A program made the translations under genes and the position numbers. Positions 51,972 through 60,156 of a stretch of 64,000 nt of DNA are shown here, piece after piece. Positions within the stretch are counted from its first letter, which is position 1, and each line of letters opens with the position of its first letter. The notes under the pieces were generated by a model. The model ran no database searches and was not told the DNA's origin. It saw only the letters and a list, made by a program, of their open reading frames with translations. The stretch covers positions 2,604,001 to 2,668,000 of the forward strand of contig NC_021499.1 in assembly GCF_000412695.1 (NCBI RefSeq), given 5' to 3'. The stretch is from Pseudomonas resinovorans NBRC 106553 (lineage in GTDB: Bacteria > Pseudomonadota > Gammaproteobacteria > Pseudomonadales > Pseudomonadaceae).

Positions 51972-52898
51972 CTAAGGCGGGTTGCCGCTGCCCCCAGGGG
52001 CACCCGCCTTGTAGCCGTGCTCGGCGATCCAGTGCCGGGCGATGTCCTCCCGCCGACAGACCCACACGCCCCCATGGCCCTGCACATGGTCGAGGAAGCG
52101 CGCCAGGGCCATGGCGCGTGCCGGGTGGCCGCTGATCCGGCCGTGCAGGCCGACGCTCATCAGCGTCGGCTGCCGCGCGCCCTGGTGCCAGAGGTAGTCG
52201 AAGGCGTCCTTGAGCTGCTGCAGGAAGTCCTGGCCCGAGGCGAAGCCGTGGGGCATCAGGTAGCGCGCGTCGTTGTTGACCAGGCTGTAGGGAATGATCA
52301 GGTGCGGCGGCTCGCCGGGCAGCCAGTAGGGCAGGTCGTCGTTGTAGGCGTCGGAGCTGTAGAGGAAACCGCCTTCCTCGCGCAGCAGGCGGCGGGTGTT
52401 GGCGCTCACCCGGCCGGTGTACCAGCCCAGCGGGCGCCGGCCGCAGATGCGCTGGATCAGCTCGATGGTCTGGCGGATATGCCGGCGCTCTTCGTCCTCG
52501 GCAATGTGCTGGTAATCCAGCCAGCGGTAGCCGTGCCCGGCCACTTCATGGCCGCCAGCGCGCAGGGCGTGGCCGATCTGCGGCACCAGCTCCAGGGCGC
52601 GGCCGACGGCGAAGGCGGTCAGCGGCAGGCCGCGCTCGGCGAACAGCTCGAGCAGGCGCCAGACCCCGGCGCGGGAGCCGTACTCATACAGGCCTTCCAC
52701 GCTCAGGTCGCGCTCGCCGAGGCGCGCCGGGCGCCCCGGCAGTTCATGCAGGTAGGCTTCGGAGCGGTCGTCGCCATTGAGCACCGTGGACTCGGCTCCT
52801 TCTTCCACGTTCAGCACGAACTGCAACGCCAACCGCGCCCCGCCTGGCCAGCGCGGATCGGGTGGTTGGCCGGCGTAGCCCAGCAGGTCGCGCTGCAT
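51972..52898 (-). CDS. PuuE-like polysaccharide deacetylase-family hydrolase (allantoinase type)
   Basis: 308 residues. The opening RDLLGYAGQPPDPRWPGGAR, then LYEYGSRAGVWRLLELFAER, GHEVAGHGYRWLDYQHIAE and YTGRVSANTRRLLREEGGFL match PuuE, the cofactor-free allantoinase. The end VWVCRREDIARHWIAEH is also conserved. No other purine genes are nearby, so it may be a paralogue. The start is the ATG at 52898, 2 bp after the GNAT stop, so the two form an operon. Confidence 0.85.
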   Translation of the reverse strand: MQRDLLGYAGQPPDPRWPGGARLALQFVLNVEEGAESTVLNGDDRSEAYLHELPGRPARLGERDLSVEGLYEYGSRAGVWRLLELFAERGLPLTAFAVGRALELVPQIGHALRAGGHEVAGHGYRWLDYQHIAEDEERRHIRQTIELIQRICGRRPLGWYTGRVSANTRRLLREEGGFLYSSDAYNDDLPYWLPGEPPHLIIPYSLVNNDARYLMPHGFASGQDFLQQLKDAFDYLWHQGARQPTLMSVGLHGRISGHPARAMALARFLDHVQGHGGVWVCRREDIARHWIAEHGYKAGAPGGSGNPP

Positions 52899-52900
52899 GG

Positions 52901-53764
52901 TCAACCGAGCTCGAAGGTGGCGACGCCGAAGATGCGCCCGTCGGCCACCGGCGCCGGCGTGCCCAGGTACATGCGGGCGCAACCGAAGACTTCGAGCATG
53001 GCGTGGCGGCGTACCAGGGCCATGGCCAGCGGGTTGTTCTCCGGGGCGTCGAGGAACAGCGGCCCGCCCAGGGCGAAGTTGGCCAGGCCTGTGTAGAGGG
53101 CCTCGGCGGCGTTGGCGTCATCGGCGAACAGGGGTCCGATCTTGCAGCCTTCCAGGCAGCGGCGGATCACCCCGAAGCCGGCGAGGCGGCCATTGCGTCG
53201 GCACCCCAGGGCGAGGGCGTCGGGCTGGGCGATCCAGCCCCGCAGGAAGTTGCTCCGTGGGGCGGGAAAGCAGCTGCGGTCGTAGGCCAGGACTTCGTCG
53301 AACGCGAACCCGGCGAGTGGCAGCACCTCGTCGTCCTCAGCCGCCAGCGGCGTGCCGATCTCGGCCCGAAAGCGCAGGTTGCGATGGGAAAAGCGGAAGC
53401 CGCCCTTGGCGTAGTAGTCCTGCATGGCGAACACCCCGTCCATGCCGATGGCGGCGCCGGGGCGCAGGCGTGCCAGCAGCCGGTCGCGACGGGCATGCCA
53501 GAGCTGGTCGCCAAGGCCGCGGCCGCGAAACGCCGGGCGCACGATGAAAAAGCCCATGAAGCCGAACTCGCCGGCATAGGAGGTGATGGCGCCGCCGCCG
53601 ATCAGCTCGCCTTCCAGCTCCGCCGCGACGAAGGCTTCGGGATCGGTGGCCCAGAACAGCTCGGCGTCATGCAAGCCGGGGTTCCAGCCCTCGCGGGCGG
53701 CCCAGTCCACCAACTGGTCCAGCTCGGCGCGGCTCATGCTGCGGATTTCCAGCGGGGCGGACAT
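52901..53764 (-). CDS. GNAT N-acetyltransferase, double-domain
   Basis: 287 residues. The N-terminal GNAT domain (about 5-130) has acetyl-CoA loop VRPAFRGRGLGDQLW (about 77-91). The C-terminal half has a second GNAT-like fold with FLDAPENNPLAMALVRRHAM, as in DUF1248/RimI-like two-domain acetyltransferases. Upstream of and coupled to the PuuE-like gene. Substrate unknown. Confidence 0.87.
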   Translation of the reverse strand: MSAPLEIRSMSRAELDQLVDWAAREGWNPGLHDAELFWATDPEAFVAAELEGELIGGGAITSYAGEFGFMGFFIVRPAFRGRGLGDQLWHARRDRLLARLRPGAAIGMDGVFAMQDYYAKGGFRFSHRNLRFRAEIGTPLAAEDDEVLPLAGFAFDEVLAYDRSCFPAPRSNFLRGWIAQPDALALGCRRNGRLAGFGVIRRCLEGCKIGPLFADDANAAEALYTGLANFALGGPLFLDAPENNPLAMALVRRHAMLEVFGCARMYLGTPAPVADGRIFGVATFELG

Positions 53765-53829
53765 GGCGGGTTACTCCTGGACCGGGCTGACGCTATGGGT
53801 ATAGCGCCCGGCAGGCGCGGCGGCCAGGG

Positions 53830-54231
53830 TCAGGCGTCGCGCAGGAGGTCGTGGGCGTCCAGCAGCCGATAGGCGATTTCCGGGTGCAGCTCCAGGCCCC
53901 GGCGAATGGCGGCTGGAATCGACTGGCGGGTCTTGCGGCAGAGGCCGGGCAACTCGTCGATGCGGATCTCGATGCCGCGCATGGTGCGCACTTCGTTGAA
54001 CCCCGGGGCGATGTGCAGGCGCAGGCCGAGTTGCTCGAACAGGCGCCGCTGCATGTGCTCCAGGTCGGCGAGGCTCTGGATGTTCTCCAGCCGCTCCAGC
54101 AGGCGCTGCTCCTCCTGGCGGGTGAGCAGCAGTATGCGGCAGTCCGCGAGAGGGGCTTCCTGCAGCGCGTCGCGCCCGCAATTGCAGGCGCCAGGGGGGC
54201 AGGGTTGGCGGGTGGGAAGGGTGGGCGTCAT
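53830..54231 (-). CDS. Conserved hypothetical with N-terminal CPPGACNCG motif
   Basis: 133 residues. The N-terminal CPPGACNCGRDALQ carries three Cys in nine residues, probably for metal or Fe-S binding. A helical body follows (LTRQEEQRLLERLENIQSL and LEHMQRRLFEQLGLRL), with ELPGLCRKTRQSIPAAIRR. I do not recognise the family. I choose the ATG at 54231 because the upstream in-frame codons cover the divergent promoter of the sulfatase gene. Confidence 0.7.
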   Translation of the reverse strand: MTPTLPTRQPCPPGACNCGRDALQEAPLADCRILLLTRQEEQRLLERLENIQSLADLEHMQRRLFEQLGLRLHIAPGFNEVRTMRGIEIRIDELPGLCRKTRQSIPAAIRRGLELHPEIAYRLLDAHDLLRDA

Positions 54232-54394
54232 GGCTTGCGAGCATAGCCAGCCGGGGTCCGTGGCGCCAACCCCGGGCCGCCGCGCGGTCGATGGGCCTGG
54301 CAGGCAGGGCCAAGCCCCTTTGCAGGGAGGGACAAGCCAGCGGGATTGCCGTTGTGGCCTAGTGGCGCCGACACCGACAACCAGGAAAGACGTC

Positions 54395-56074
54395 ATGCCC
54401 AGCTTCAAAACCCTTGCCTGTCTGTCCCTGGGGCTGCTGGCACTCACCTGTGGTCCGGCGGCCCGGGCCGCCTCCAGCGATCCCGCCCGGCCCAACATCC
54501 TGCTCATAGTCGCGGATGACCTGGGCTTTGCCGACCTCGGCAGCTTCGGCAGCGAGATCGCCACGCCGAACCTGGATTCCCTGGCCGCCGCCGGCATCCG
54601 CCTGACCAACTTCCAGGCCATGCCCGCCTGTTCGCCCACCCGCGCGGCGTTGCTCACCGGCGTCGACCCGCACCTGGCCGGGCTGGGCAACATGGCGGAG
54701 GAACTGGCGCCCAACCAGGTGGGCAAACCGGGCTACGAAGGGCACCTCAACGAGCGCGTGGTCACCGTGGCGTCGCTGCTGCGGGATGCTGGCTACCACA
54801 CCTACCTGAGCGGCAAGTGGCACTTGGGCAACACCGACAGCACCGGCCCGGACGACCGTGGCTTCGAGCGCTCCTTCAGTCTGTTGAGCGGCGGCGCCAG
54901 CCATTTCGCCGACATGAAACCCGCCTATGCGCCGACGCCGGACGCCAAGGCGCCCTACGCCCGGGACGGGCGGCCGCTTGCGCGCCTGCCGGAGAACTTC
55001 CACTACTCGTCGCAGTTCTACGCCGACCAGGTGATCGACTACCTGAAGGCCGATCAGAACGATGGCCGGCCGTTCTTCGCCATGCTCGCGTTCACCGCGC
55101 CGCACTGGCCGTTGCAGGCGCCGGACGCCGCCCTGGCCAAATACCGGGGCCGCTACCAGGCCGGCTTTGATGCGTTGTTCCAGCAGCGCCTGGACAAGCA
55201 GAAGGCCCTCGGCCTGATCCCTGCCGACGCCGAGGGCGCCGAACGCGCGCCCAGGGGCCGGCCCTGGAGCAGCCTGTCGCCCCGGGAGCGCGAACGGGAA
55301 GCGCGGGCCATGGAGACCTACGCCGCCATGGTGGACGAGCTGGACTTCAACACCGGCCGGGTCCTCGACTACCTGAAGGCGCAGGGCGTGTACGACAACA
55401 CGGTGGTGCTGTTCATTTCCGACAACGGCGCGGAAGGGCACGACCTGGACGAAACCTGGCCGGCGGCGCTGTTCCCGGAGATCCGCAAGGTGGTCGACGA
55501 GACCCATGATTTCAGCTTCGAGCAGATGGGCCGGCCGGGTTCCTATACCTTCCTCGGCCCGGACTGGGCGCGGGCGTCGGCACCGGCCTTCAAGCTGCAC
55601 AAGGGGTTCGCCAGCGAGGGCGGCACCCGTACGGTTGGCATCCTGCGGATTCCCTCGATGCATGGCGAAGGCGGGTTGCTGCATGAGCTGGTCAGCGTCA
55701 AGGACTTCGCCCCGACGCTGTTGGAGCTGGCGGGTGTCGCGCCCCCCGGCCGGCGCTACCAGGGCAGGGTGGTGGAGCCCATGTCGGGCCTGTCGATCCT
55801 GCCGCTGCTTCAGGGCGCAACGAACCCGGAACGAAGCCTGGGCGGCGAGCTGTTCGGCAAGTACTTCATCCGCCAGGGCGACTGGAAGCTGGTGCATATG
55901 CCCAGGCCCTGGGGGAACGACGACTGGCAGTTGTACAACCTGGCCACGGACCTGGCCGAGCGCCACGACCTGAGCCGGTCGGAACCGGACAAACGCGCCG
56001 AGCTGCAGGAGCTGTGGCGACGCTACGCCGCCGACAACGGGGTGATCCTGCCGGACCAGGTCAGCGGCTATTGA
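54395..56074 (+). CDS. Exported arylsulfatase-type sulfatase (Cys type)
   Basis: 559 residues with a signal peptide (about 1-26). Metal ligands are D41-D42 (LIVADDLGFADLG). The formylglycine motif is C79-S-P-T-R (MPACSPTRAALLTG). Downstream GKWHLG and ISDNGAEG complete the active site. It releases sulfate from sulfate esters after Cys-to-formylglycine conversion, which requires a separate maturase not in the window. The start is the ATG at 54395 with AGGAAAG upstream; a longer ORF from 53906 crosses the opposite-strand gene. Confidence 0.92.
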   Translation: MPSFKTLACLSLGLLALTCGPAARAASSDPARPNILLIVADDLGFADLGSFGSEIATPNLDSLAAAGIRLTNFQAMPACSPTRAALLTGVDPHLAGLGNMAEELAPNQVGKPGYEGHLNERVVTVASLLRDAGYHTYLSGKWHLGNTDSTGPDDRGFERSFSLLSGGASHFADMKPAYAPTPDAKAPYARDGRPLARLPENFHYSSQFYADQVIDYLKADQNDGRPFFAMLAFTAPHWPLQAPDAALAKYRGRYQAGFDALFQQRLDKQKALGLIPADAEGAERAPRGRPWSSLSPREREREARAMETYAAMVDELDFNTGRVLDYLKAQGVYDNTVVLFISDNGAEGHDLDETWPAALFPEIRKVVDETHDFSFEQMGRPGSYTFLGPDWARASAPAFKLHKGFASEGGTRTVGILRIPSMHGEGGLLHELVSVKDFAPTLLELAGVAPPGRRYQGRVVEPMSGLSILPLLQGATNPERSLGGELFGKYFIRQGDWKLVHMPRPWGNDDWQLYNLATDLAERHDLSRSEPDKRAELQELWRRYAADNGVILPDQVSGY

Positions 56075-56097
56075 GCCTCGCCGCCGGCACCTTAGGG

Positions 56098-56895
56098 TCA
56101 GCCGAGGAACCCGGTCACCGCTTCGAGTACCGCATCCTGCTGCTCGCGATGGGGCACGTGGCCGCAGCCTTGCAGCAGCAGTACCCGGGCCGGGCCGTCG
56201 GTTAGCGCGGCGATCCGCTGGGGGTGCAGGGCGGAGCCGAACTCGTCCGTCTCGCCATGGATGGCCAGTACCGGGCAGTCCAGGCGCTCCACTTCGGCCT
56301 CCAGGTGCCAGTCGGCGAAATCCGCCGACAGCCAGGTCTCGGTCCAGGCGTCCAGCACCCAGCGCGCCTTGTCGCCGTGGTACTTGGCCAACCGCTCCAG
56401 CTGGCCGTCCTGGCCAAAGCCCGCCTTGGCTTCGCGGATGCCGTCCAGGGTGCGGTCTTCGACGAAGGCCTGGGCCGATTCGCTGATCAGCGCCAGGCAG
56501 TGCTCGCGGTGGCGCGACGCGCAGTGGGTGGCCATGCCGCCGCCGACGCTGTGGCCGAAGGCGATGAACTCGCGGATGCCCAGGGCGTCCTTCACCAGGG
56601 TGAAGCCCTGCTCGGCCTCGTCGCCGACGAAGCCCCGGACGAGCCGGCCCGGATGCGCGTCGGAGCGGCCGAAGCCCAGGCGGTCGTAAGCCACCACCAC
56701 CTTGCCGGTGGCGGCCGCGAGGTGGCTGGGGAAGTCGCGCCAGAGCTGCACGCAACCCAGGGAGTCATGGAACAGCACGATGGGCGCCTGCTCGAAGCAG
56801 GGGCTCTGCTGGTCGGGGCTCCAGATACGCACGAAGAGTCTGCCGTGCAGGCTGTCGACCCAGAGGTCTTGCGTGTGGTGGCTGGGGTTCGGCAC
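56098..56895 (-). CDS. Alpha/beta hydrolase
   Basis: About 265 residues with IVLFHDSLGCVQLWRDFPSH, AYDRLGFGRSDAHPG, the nucleophile elbow GHSVGGGM, and the C-terminal acid and His (IHGETDEFGS and GCGHVPHR). Start uncertain: I favour the GTG at 56895 (VPNPSHHTQDLWVD) with GGAG 8 nt before it. In-frame ATGs at 56955 and 56979 would add residues encoded by repeat DNA. Substrate unknown. Confidence 0.82.
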   Translation of the reverse strand: MPNPSHHTQDLWVDSLHGRLFVRIWSPDQQSPCFEQAPIVLFHDSLGCVQLWRDFPSHLAAATGKVVVAYDRLGFGRSDAHPGRLVRGFVGDEAEQGFTLVKDALGIREFIAFGHSVGGGMATHCASRHREHCLALISESAQAFVEDRTLDGIREAKAGFGQDGQLERLAKYHGDKARWVLDAWTETWLSADFADWHLEAEVERLDCPVLAIHGETDEFGSALHPQRIAALTDGPARVLLLQGCGHVPHREQQDAVLEAVTGFLG

Positions 56896-56964
56896 GGGGA
56901 GGCTCCAGGCGGGGAAGGCGCATAGGCTGCCAGAAAAGAACCTGGGTGGCAGCATAGGGATACC

Positions 56965-57046
56965 TGTAGGTTGGGCCAAGCGTGGCGCGGCCCAACGAGG
57001 GCTGGAGGGGGACGTTGGGCTTCGCTTCGCTCAGCCACAACCTACG
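56965..57046. repeat. GTAGGTTGGGC-type palindromic repeat
   Basis: TGTAGGTTGGGCCAAGCGTG at one end and CTTCGCTCAGCCACAACCTACG at the other (outer arms GTAGGTTG/CAACCTAC), with inner GGGCC and CGGCCCAACG. It sits between the two divergent genes. Confidence 0.6.
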
Positions 57047-57120
57047 GTCCGAAATGCGGCTCTGGCGTGGAGACTCGCGCCGGCATAAGCTCGCGGGCTT
57101 TCCTTGCCGGAGGCCTGTCC

Positions 57121-57660
57121 ATGAACACTGCACTGCTCATCATCGATGTCCAGCATGCCATCAGCGTCGGCCGCTACGCCGCCTTCGAGATCGACCGGGT
57201 GCTGTCCGCCATCAACGGCCTGAGCGCCAGGGCGCGGGCCGCCGGCATCCCGGTGGTGCTGATCCAGCATGAGGAACCCAGCGGCGACTTCCAGGTCGGC
57301 AGCGAGGGCTGGAAGCTGGCCGAGGGGCTGCTGGTGGCGGACGACGACATCCGCATCGGCAAGACCACCTGCGACTCCTTCAACAACACCGAGCTGCAGC
57401 AATGCCTGCAGCAGCGCGGCATCCAGCGCCTGATCATCTGCGGCCTGCAGACCGACTACTGCGTCGACACCACGGTGCGTCGCGCCCTGGCGCTGGGCTA
57501 CCAGGTGGTGCTGCCGGAGGATGGCCATTCCACCCAGGACAACGCCGCCATCAGCGCGCCGCAGATCATCGCCCACCACAACGCGGTGCTCGGCAGCATG
57601 TCCAGCTTCGGCGTGCGCGCTCAGGTGGTGCCGGCCGCGGCGGTGTCCATCGAAGGCTGA
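57121..57660 (+). CDS. Isochorismatase-like cysteine hydrolase
   Basis: 179 residues. Catalytic triad by position: D9 (LLIIDVQ), K81 (RIGKTTCDSF) and C114 (GLQTDYCVDTTVRRA). This is the nicotinamidase/isochorismatase fold. The start is the ATG at 57121 with CCGGAGG a few bases upstream. It could cleave an amide or ester; substrate unknown. Convergent with kup (6 bp between stops). Confidence 0.88.
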   Translation: MNTALLIIDVQHAISVGRYAAFEIDRVLSAINGLSARARAAGIPVVLIQHEEPSGDFQVGSEGWKLAEGLLVADDDIRIGKTTCDSFNNTELQQCLQQRGIQRLIICGLQTDYCVDTTVRRALALGYQVVLPEDGHSTQDNAAISAPQIIAHHNAVLGSMSSFGVRAQVVPAAAVSIEG

Positions 57661-57666
57661 GCCGGC

Positions 57667-59568
57667 TCAGATTTCGACCTGGGTACCCAGTTCGATCACC
57701 CGGTTAACCGGTAGCTGGAAGTAGCGCAGGCTGCTGTTGGCGTTCTTGTGCAGGAAGGCGAACAGCCTCTCGCGCCAGAGCGCCATGCCCAGGTGCCGGG
57801 TGGGGATCACCGTTTCCCGGCTGAGGAAGTAGGTGGTGCCCATGGGGGTGAAGTTCAGGCCCTCGATGCGGCAGGCCTGCAGGGCCTGGGGTACGTCGGG
57901 CTCTTCCATGAAACCGAAGTGCAGCAGTACCCGGTAGAAGCCGGACTCGTAGCGCGTCACCTCGAAGCGCTGGTCCTCATCGATGCGCGGCGTGTCGCGG
58001 GTCACCACGGTCAGCAGCACCACCTGCTGGTGCAGCACCTGGTTGTGCAGCAGGTTGTGCAGCAGCGCGTGGGGCACCGCATCCGGACTGGCGCTGAGGA
58101 ACACGGCGGTGCCCTGGACGCGGTGCGGCGGCTGGATGCCGATGCTGTCGACGAAGCCGCGCAGGGGCAGGGCGGTTTCGTCGAGGCGCTGGATGAGGAT
58201 GTTCTTGCCGCGCTTCCAGGTGGTCATCAGGACGAACAGGATCACCCCGGCGACCACCGGGAAGGCGCCGCCCTGGAGGATCTTCGGCACGTTGGCGCTG
58301 AAGAACAGCCCGTCCACCAGCAGGAAGCCCAGCAGCAGCGGCACCGCCAGCCAGCGCGGCACGCGCCAGAGCAGCAGCATCACCGCCGACACCAGCAGGG
58401 TGTCGATCAGCATGGTGGTGGTCACGGCCACGCCATAGGCCGCCGCCAGCGCCCCGGAAGAACCGAAGCCGATCACCAGCAGGACCACGCAGGTCATCAG
58501 CGCCCAGTTTACCAGGCCGATGTAGATCTGCCCCTGGGCGGCGCTGGAGGTGTGCTGCACCTGCATGCGCGGGATGTAGCCCAGCTGGATGGCTTGCTGG
58601 CTCAGGGAGAAGGCACCGGAGATCACCGCCTGGGAAGCAATGATGGTGGCCAGGGTGGCCAGGCCGATCATCGGCAGCAGCGCCCAATCCGGGGCCAGCA
58701 GGTAGAAGGGGTTGCGCGCCGCCTCGGGGTTCTCGAGCAGCAGCGCGCCCTGGCCGAAGTAGTTCAGCATCAGGCCCGGCAGGACCAGGCTGAACCAGGC
58801 GCGGGCGATGGGCTTGCGGCCGAAGTGGCCCATGTCGGCGTAGAGGGCCTCGGCGCCGGTCAGGGCCAGGACCACCGCGCCGAGGATGGTGACGCCGATG
58901 CCGGGGTGGGCGAGGAAGAAGTTGAAGCCCCACCAGGGGTTCACCGCCTGCAGCACTTCGGGGCGCTGGACGATGCCATGGATGCCGAGCACCCCCAGCA
59001 CCACGAACCAGATCACCATCACCGGGCCGAACAGGATGCCGATGCGCGCGGTGCCGTGCTTCTGGATCAGGAACAGGCCGATCAGCAGCACCACGGTCAC
59101 CGGCACCACCCAGTGGCCGAGGCCGGGCAGGGCGACGTCCAGGCCTTCCACCGCCGAGAGCACGGATATCGCCGGAGTGATCATGCTGTCGCCGTAGAAC
59201 AGCGCGGTGCCGAACAGGCCCAGCAGCACCAGCAGCCCACTCAGCCGGGGGTAGCCCGCCGTGGCGCGGCGCGCCAGCGCGGTCAGGGCCATCACGCCGC
59301 CTTCGCCGCCGTTGTCGGCGCGCAGCATGAACAGCACGTACTTCAGCGATACCACCCAGAGCAGGGACCAGAGCACCAGGGAGAGGATGCCGAGCACGCC
59401 CTCGCTGTTGACCTGCACGCCGTAGTGGCCGGCGAACACTTCCTTGAGGGTGTACAGCGGGCTGGTGCCGATATCGCCGTAGACCACGCCGACCGCACCT
59501 ACCAGCAGGCCGAACGAGGATGGATGGGCGCGGGAATGGGCCTGGGGCTCCAGGGCGCTGGAACTCAT
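57667..59568 (-). CDS. kup: Low-affinity K+ transporter Kup
   Basis: 633 residues, 12 TM helices and a C-terminal soluble domain. The family start [20 protein letters not shown] (about 24-43) is unmistakable, with [17 protein letters not shown] and [19 protein letters not shown] further on. It imports K+ with H+. The start is the ATG at 59568 (MSSSALEPQ), with AGGAG upstream; an in-frame extension of 25 residues is low-complexity. Confidence 0.94.
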   Translation of the reverse strand: MSSSALEPQAHSRAHPSSFGLLVGAVGVVYGDIGTSPLYTLKEVFAGHYGVQVNSEGVLGILSLVLWSLLWVVSLKYVLFMLRADNGGEGGVMALTALARRATAGYPRLSGLLVLLGLFGTALFYGDSMITPAISVLSAVEGLDVALPGLGHWVVPVTVVLLIGLFLIQKHGTARIGILFGPVMVIWFVVLGVLGIHGIVQRPEVLQAVNPWWGFNFFLAHPGIGVTILGAVVLALTGAEALYADMGHFGRKPIARAWFSLVLPGLMLNYFGQGALLLENPEAARNPFYLLAPDWALLPMIGLATLATIIASQAVISGAFSLSQQAIQLGYIPRMQVQHTSSAAQGQIYIGLVNWALMTCVVLLVIGFGSSGALAAAYGVAVTTTMLIDTLLVSAVMLLLWRVPRWLAVPLLLGFLLVDGLFFSANVPKILQGGAFPVVAGVILFVLMTTWKRGKNILIQRLDETALPLRGFVDSIGIQPPHRVQGTAVFLSASPDAVPHALLHNLLHNQVLHQQVVLLTVVTRDTPRIDEDQRFEVTRYESGFYRVLLHFGFMEEPDVPQALQACRIEGLNFTPMGTTYFLSRETVIPTRHLGMALWRERLFAFLHKNANSSLRYFQLPVNRVIELGTQVEI

Positions 59569-59795
59569 CGATTCACTCCTGGGTGGGGCTGTGGCGCGGA
59601 GAGCGGCGGGGCACGGGAGGGTGGGTGCGGGAGCGGCCCACAAAGGGGCGCCAAGTATCCATGCGTGCCCGCGCCGACGCCGTAAAGATTGCGTAAAAAA
59701 TGCCGGCGCCGACCGGCTGGCACCCTGGCCCGTCGGCCGTTCAGGCGGGCGCTAAGCTGATAGCAGTCGTGATTGGAGAGACGAGGAGGCGAGCC

Positions 59796-59933
59796 ATGGA
59801 CATCAATGCGCTGGGCCTGGTCGCGATTGGCTGCGTGTTCTTCTGCGGTATCGGCATGGTGCTGTGGAACAACCGCCCGCTGGTGCGGGACTGGTTCGAG
59901 CATCACCACTGGCACTGGCCGAGGTTCCACTGA
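59796..59933 (+). CDS. Single-TM small membrane protein, 45 aa
   Basis: MDINALGLVAIGCVFFCGIG then MVLWNNRPLVRDWFEHHHWH. One TM helix (about 6-25) with a His/Trp-rich cytoplasmic or periplasmic tail. A strong RBS GAGGAGG sits 6 nt before the ATG. Divergent from kup. No known family, but the RBS and membrane profile support a real gene. Confidence 0.65.
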   Translation: MDINALGLVAIGCVFFCGIGMVLWNNRPLVRDWFEHHHWHWPRFH

Positions 59934-59975
59934 ACCCGGGGCTCGTGCCTTGCGGGGGCTTTGCGATCGGGGGGT

Positions 59976-60027
59976 AAAAGGGTCGTCACGGCGCCATGGC
60001 GCAACCCGGCACTACATTCCGTGACGA
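59976..60027 (-). terminator. Hairpin terminator candidate of the 60-kb TonB receptor
   Basis: On the minus strand, GGTCGTCACGG and CCGTGACGACC flank an inner GGCGCCATGGCGCC region, then CTTTTA. It lies 130 bp past the receptor stop. Its outline resembles the element at 7663-7752. Confidence 0.5.
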
Positions 60028-60156
60028 CCAAACCCGAGAATGATCCGCGTTTCTAACATGCATGATTCCGCGGGCGGCCAGTGCGCCGTTGGGGCGCAGG
60101 ATCCGACCATCCGGACGAGGCGGCCAAGGGGGCGCATGGGGCGCCCCGGACGCGGC

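Noticed and set aside
57748..59685. 645-residue plus-strand ORF
   Set aside because: Antisense of kup; Gln/His/Arg-rich and without structure.
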